Shown here piece after piece: positions 21,883 through 24,980 of a stretch of 24,980 nucleotides of DNA (positions are counted from its first letter, which is position 1; each line of letters begins with the position of its first letter). Location of the stretch: IMG/VR virus record IMGVR_UViG_3300027733_000192, positions 1 through 24,980 of that record. One strand, 5' to 3'. The notes under the pieces were generated by a model. The model searched no databases and was not told the DNA's origin. It saw only the letters and a program-made list of their open reading frames with translations. Both the position numbers and the translations under genes were made by a program. The DNA is from a virus.

Positions 21883-22605
21883 GTGCGCGTCCTTCTGGCT
21901 GTCTCTGTTCTGATGGCTGGATGCTCCACGTCGTCCCAGGCTCCGCTGCCTAAGCAGCCGGACGCCCCGACCTCCGAGGCATTGGTCACGACCGTTGGCA
22001 AGCAGTGGGATACCGCTGATCAGAAAGTCGCTGCCTCGGTGACTATCGCCAAAGAGAACGCAGACAAACCAGAAGTTGTCCGAGGCGAAACCTCCGTGGC
22101 CCTGTCTTACCTCCCCTCCCCATCCCCGGAGGAATTGGCCCTTGCCCGTCAACGCGCAGCCAAGGCTGACCAAAAGGACTATGCCCAGGCGATAGACTTT
22201 GGCAAGAAGCTCCTAGCCACCATTGATATCAACTGGGCCAAGGTCGAGGCCGACAATAAGGAAGCCAAGCGGGTCTCAGACCTCAAGGATGCCCGTATCA
22301 AGGAACTCACCGGCGAGGTCGAGCAGGCCAAGAAGGACGCCGCCAAGAACATCTGGACTATCACGGGTGCCGCCCTTGCCGTCATCGGTGCCGTTGCCAC
22401 GGCCTTTACCGGCCCCAAGGTAGGCATCCCCCTCATTCTCTGCGGAGCCTTCTGCGGAGCCGTCCCCTTCATTATCGACTCCGAGTACTTTTCCTACATC
22501 GCCGGAACGACCCTTGCCGCCTGCGCGGGACTGGGAATCTGGTTCGTCTGGGATAAAGTCAGGGACTCCAATAAAGCATCTGACTATGAGCCGCCGAAAG
22601 TCTAA
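21883..22605 (+). CDS. Lipoprotein with coiled coil and C-terminal membrane region (spanin-like)
   Basis: A 240-residue protein. MRVLLAVSVLMAGCS is a lipoprotein signal peptide with lipobox LMAGC, so Cys14 would be lipidated. A Pro-rich linker is followed by a long charged helical part (about 60-155), then hydrophobic stretches near 160-180, 183-199 and 205-222. Lipid anchor at one end and membrane anchor at the other is the plan of a unimolecular spanin, which links outer and inner membrane at lysis, but the two or three C-terminal spans are more than the usual one. It uses GTG at 21883. Confidence 0.55.
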   Translation: MRVLLAVSVLMAGCSTSSQAPLPKQPDAPTSEALVTTVGKQWDTADQKVAASVTIAKENADKPEVVRGETSVALSYLPSPSPEELALARQRAAKADQKDYAQAIDFGKKLLATIDINWAKVEADNKEAKRVSDLKDARIKELTGEVEQAKKDAAKNIWTITGAALAVIGAVATAFTGPKVGIPLILCGAFCGAVPFIIDSEYFSYIAGTTLAACAGLGIWFVWDKVRDSNKASDYEPPKV

Positions 22606-22864
22606 AGTCGTCTGGGTGAAATTAGGCCGTCAGAAAGCCTGGGGCCAAGCGACTATCGGCGAAGGGCTGATTGAAATTGATCCGCGCTTGGGTGCCAAGC
22701 GGCAGTTGGAGGTTTTGTGCCATGAGCAGGGGCATCTAACTTTCCCAGAAAAATCAGAAGCAGAAATTGACCGATTGGGCAAAGACCTTGCTGCCGTTCT
22801 CTGGGATCAGAATTACCGCCGGGTGCTGCTCCAGCCAAACTCTAAGCCCCCCAAGATTTCGTGA
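22586..22864 (+). CDS. HEXXH mini-metallopeptidase
   Basis: A 92-residue protein. VLCHEQGHLTF carries HEQGH (H46, E47, H50), the zinc-binding core of gluzincin metallopeptidases; E58 or E60 in the SEAEIDRLGKDL helix is a plausible third ligand, as in IrrE/ImmA-like and SprT-like minidomains. The rest is a small beta sheet (VVWVKLGR, GEGLIEID) before the motif helix. It starts at 22586, inside the end of the lipoprotein gene, and overlaps the holin-like gene as GTGA. Its substrate is unknown. Confidence 0.65.
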   Translation: MSRRKSKVVWVKLGRQKAWGQATIGEGLIEIDPRLGAKRQLEVLCHEQGHLTFPEKSEAEIDRLGKDLAAVLWDQNYRRVLLQPNSKPPKIS

Positions 22865-23235
22865 GTCCCCCTCCACCCATTAACCCCGACGACATCTCTA
22901 GGGAAGTCAAAGACGGCGTCGTAGCTGGCGTCCTAGGGGGCTTGGCGATGGTTGCCCGACTCCTCCTATCAACCGAACCCGTATCCCCCGGCTGGGTGGT
23001 CCGCAGGGTGCTTGCCGCCGCTATTACCGCCGCCTTGGTCGGCTACGCCATCCAAGAGCATATCCAGTCGCCTGGCCTTCGCATGGGGGTCGTAGGTGCC
23101 AGCGGCTATGCCGCGCCCGAATGTCTCGACTACCTGATGAAGTACATCAAGGCCAAGGGGCAGGCCGAGGTAGCCAAAGTCACCAAAACCGCCAATGGCA
23201 AAAAGAAACCATCCAAGCGCGGCAGGGGGAAGTGA
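22861..23235 (+). CDS. Holin-like membrane protein
   Basis: A 124-residue protein. Three hydrophobic segments (about 19-37, 45-64 and 74-90) and a Lys-rich C-terminal tail (AKGQAEVAKVTK followed by GKKKPSKRGRGK) match the architecture of class I phage holins, which open the inner membrane at a set time. N-terminal residues DDISREVKDGVVAGVLGGLA are typical of phage holin families. GTG start at 22861 overlaps the metallopeptidase stop. No specific holin family is assigned; the basic tail is the usual regulatory/anchoring end. Confidence 0.7.
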   Translation: MSPPPPINPDDISREVKDGVVAGVLGGLAMVARLLLSTEPVSPGWVVRRVLAAAITAALVGYAIQEHIQSPGLRMGVVGASGYAAPECLDYLMKYIKAKGQAEVAKVTKTANGKKKPSKRGRGK

Positions 23236-23536
23236 AAGCAATCTGCTGATTGCCGTCATGGGGCTGGTAGTCGCTGCCGCCCTTGCTGCCATCATGTCGG
23301 CTTGGATTGCAGGGTTCGTCCTAGACCAGCTCCAGTCCACCGAGGCGATGGCCATGATTATCACCGACGGGGGCATCAAGTCCGACTCCAAGGATTTAGA
23401 GCGGAATATGAATGCGGCGACCCTAGCCCTTCAGTCTTGCCGAGACTTGGGCTGGGCTTTGGGCGTAGGCTGTTTGGGGGTCGGGTTGGCAGTAGTAGTC
23501 AGACTACGGAAGAAAAGCCTGCCACGGGCTTCCTAG
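23195..23536 (+). CDS. Small two-span membrane protein, last rightward gene
   Basis: A 113-residue protein with two hydrophobic segments (about 16-45 and 85-104) and a helical loop between (residues 46-84). The start overlaps the holin-like gene by 41 bases in another frame. It may be a second holin-type or antiholin protein, or an inner-membrane lysis factor; no family was recognised. Its stop is part of CTAG (23533-23536), which also provides the stop of the opposite gene. Confidence 0.55.
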   Translation: MAKRNHPSAAGGSESNLLIAVMGLVVAAALAAIMSAWIAGFVLDQLQSTEAMAMIITDGGIKSDSKDLERNMNAATLALQSCRDLGWALGVGCLGVGLAVVVRLRKKSLPRAS

Positions 23537-24198
23537 GCGGCTTTCTTGGGGTACGGAAGGACTGGGTACTTCAGCTTCTTCATCAGTTCCTTCTTACGAG
23601 TCTTGGAACAATTAAAATAGATATACCGATACTTCATGCTGCTGAAGTACTCTTCGACCATATCTGGGCCAAATTGATCTATAATGTCCTGCTTGGCCAT
23701 GCGTTCACGCCGGCGGTAGACCGTGCCGCCAGAGTTGCCCGAGGCGTTCTTTGGCCTGAAGTACTTCATCTTGGGGCTGATACCCGTATAAATCCAGTTC
23801 GTTGCTTGGTAGATGTACCCAATATGCCCCTGCTCGGAATCCGCAAATGACACGATAATTTCAAAGGGGCATTGCCTAATGGCTTGGCCGACAAAGAAGC
23901 TTTCCGTGTTCTTGGGCATCGAGTCCTCAACCCATAACCTATTGAACTCGACCACGTTCTTGCTTTCGTCGTCGCCGCAAATGCCGTTGCAAAGAGTGTA
24001 GGAAGACGGCTTGCCGAAGACAATCACGCCGACAAGCCTGCCTTGCTGAAAGAAGTCATCGTTGGTCGTCTCGTTGGTGAATAAGCCAAACGACGCTGAA
24101 CAGGAACATTCCCTGTGCAGGTAATGATTCTTAACGATGGTATCCATTGCCAACCTATATTCGATAGGTCTTACCGTGAGCGTAGACACGATGCTCAT
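23533..24198 (-). CDS. mom: Mom-family DNA modification protein
   Basis: A 221-residue protein (phage Mu Mom is about 240). Family features are LVGVIVFGKPSS (55-66), EFNRLWVEDSMPKNTESFFV (84-103), SFADSEQGHIGYIYQATNW (117-135) and YIYFNC near 192. Mu Mom is a GNAT-fold enzyme that converts adenines to N6-carbamoylmethyl-adenine-type bases and so protects phage DNA from restriction. The ATG at 24198 overlaps the upstream ATPase stop (ATGA). No Com-like zinc-finger activator is visible in the window. Ends convergently with the membrane protein at 23536. Confidence 0.85.
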   Translation of the reverse strand: MSIVSTLTVRPIEYRLAMDTIVKNHYLHRECSCSASFGLFTNETTNDDFFQQGRLVGVIVFGKPSSYTLCNGICGDDESKNVVEFNRLWVEDSMPKNTESFFVGQAIRQCPFEIIVSFADSEQGHIGYIYQATNWIYTGISPKMKYFRPKNASGNSGGTVYRRRERMAKQDIIDQFGPDMVEEYFSSMKYRYIYFNCSKTRKKELMKKLKYPVLPYPKKAA

Positions 24199-24980
24199 GT
24201 GTCGTATTTGGTGCCTTGGTAGTACAGCGCGGCACCCACCTTGCGGGGTTCGATGATGCCGTTCGTGACCATAGCCTTGATAAGGGCCTCCGCCTGGTCG
24301 CGCTGAAGTTTGTGGTCAGCCACCAATTCCTCCAGCAAAGCCCCCCGGCTGATGCGGGGCTTGGACTCAAAGTGACGGTACTGCTGCCCGACCTTCAGAA
24401 GTTCAAAGCCGCCGGCCAAAGGGGCGACCTCCCATAGCACCCGATCATCGGCGTGTTTCAGTTTTATGGACAGGGTAGGCTTGCCGTCCGGCGTCCGCAT
24501 CCCAGCGAGCTTCCCGCGCTTAGTCAGGTTGAACGAGAACACGGGCAGTTCCTTCGACTCCCGCCTGATGTTGATAATGGCCCTCGCCCAGTTCACTAAC
24601 TCGGAACTCCCAATACCGCTGTACATCTGGTCTGACACCGTCTGGCCGTCCTTGACCTCCTGCGGCTTCGGTTTCCCCTCATGGTGGATGAAGACCATGA
24701 TGCACCCCGTCTCCTGAAGCACGGGCTGGACGAGGTTACGCAGGAAGTGGGAACAGACCTCCTGCTTGGATAGGTCACCCCCCACATAGGAGAGCAGCGG
24801 GTCGGCGACCAGCACATCCAGTTTATGCCTTACGATAATCTTCCGGCACAGGTCGACAAAGTCCTTGCCCGTCTTGGACGCCTCGGTGAAGAACTTCAGG
24901 TTCGTCTTGCACAACGCCTTCTCTTCCGGGGACAGACGCATTCCAGAACTGACGCCCTGATAGGCTTCGGCAAGGTCTCC
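24195..24980 (-). CDS. RepA/AAA_25-type RecA-fold ATPase, 3' part
   Basis: At least 261 codons; the frame runs open to the window edge, so the start and Walker A lie outside. LDVLVADPLLSYVGG is the Walker B of RecA-type ATPases of the RepA/DnaB-like replicative helicase group, followed by VFIHHEGKP, a sensor-like strand end. The C-terminal 50 residues (RGALLEELVADHKLQRDQAE, then AMVTNGIIEPRKV) form a probable winged helix. It is translationally coupled to the mom gene. Likely replication initiator helicase of the phage, inferred from family. Confidence 0.8.
   Translation of the reverse strand, partial: GDLAEAYQGVSSGMRLSPEEKALCKTNLKFFTEASKTGKDFVDLCRKIIVRHKLDVLVADPLLSYVGGDLSKQEVCSHFLRNLVQPVLQETGCIMVFIHHEGKPKPQEVKDGQTVSDQMYSGIGSSELVNWARAIINIRRESKELPVFSFNLTKRGKLAGMRTPDGKPTLSIKLKHADDRVLWEVAPLAGGFELLKVGQQYRHFESKPRISRGALLEELVADHKLQRDQAEALIKAMVTNGIIEPRKVGAALYYQGTKYDT

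Overview
The window looks like one side of a tailed-phage genome (lambda-like siphovirus) or prophage. A rightward block with the classic lambda-like order of packaging, head, tail, fibre and lysis genes runs from about 4.6 to 23.5 kb. It is flanked on the left by a leftward operon of small orphan genes and on the right by leftward genes for DNA modification and replication. The host cannot be named from the sequence. Most genes on both strands lack a Shine-Dalgarno sequence and have C/A-rich leaders instead, which points away from enterobacterial or Firmicutes hosts, but this is only a weak hint. The window opens with a run of 17 G, which may be a contig end or a sequencing artefact.

Layout. 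(1) 1-495: gene-free, very G-rich DNA with a G-quadruplex-type repeat and a leftward terminator. (2) 496-3834: nine tightly packed leftward genes. Only one is recognised, a gp88-family protein. The others are small and unknown, including a 27-residue membrane miniprotein. Their codon use (AAA, CAA, GAT) differs from the structural block, and several starts share a TTCCC-N4-ATG leader. (3) 3835-4557: the divergent intergenic region, rich in tandem repeats and palindromes, and the best candidate here for an origin or control region. (4) 4558-8379: small DNA-binding-like proteins, then small and large terminase. (5) 8386-12747: gpW-like protein, portal, S49 prohead protease, coiled-coil scaffold and major capsid protein, closed by a strong terminator. 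(6) 12848-16757: neck proteins, tail terminator, probable tube, probable chaperone and a short tape measure. (7) 16760-21752: tail tip and fibre genes, including a protein with a carbohydrate-binding-like start and a collagen-like fibre. (8) 21754-23536: membrane and lysis-type genes (a small membrane protein, a lipoprotein with a C-terminal membrane region, an HEXXH mini-metallopeptidase, a holin-like protein and another membrane protein) without a recognisable endolysin. (9) 23533-24980, leftward: a Mom-family DNA-modification protein and the 3' part of a RepA-type RecA-fold ATPase that runs off the window.

The most striking unexplained signal is a 20-bp element, consensus TTGACANNNGGCTAAACCCA. 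It occurs five times, each time just before a late gene, and once directly abutting the terminator behind the capsid gene. It looks like a phage-specific promoter or RNA start element that divides the late block into transcription units.
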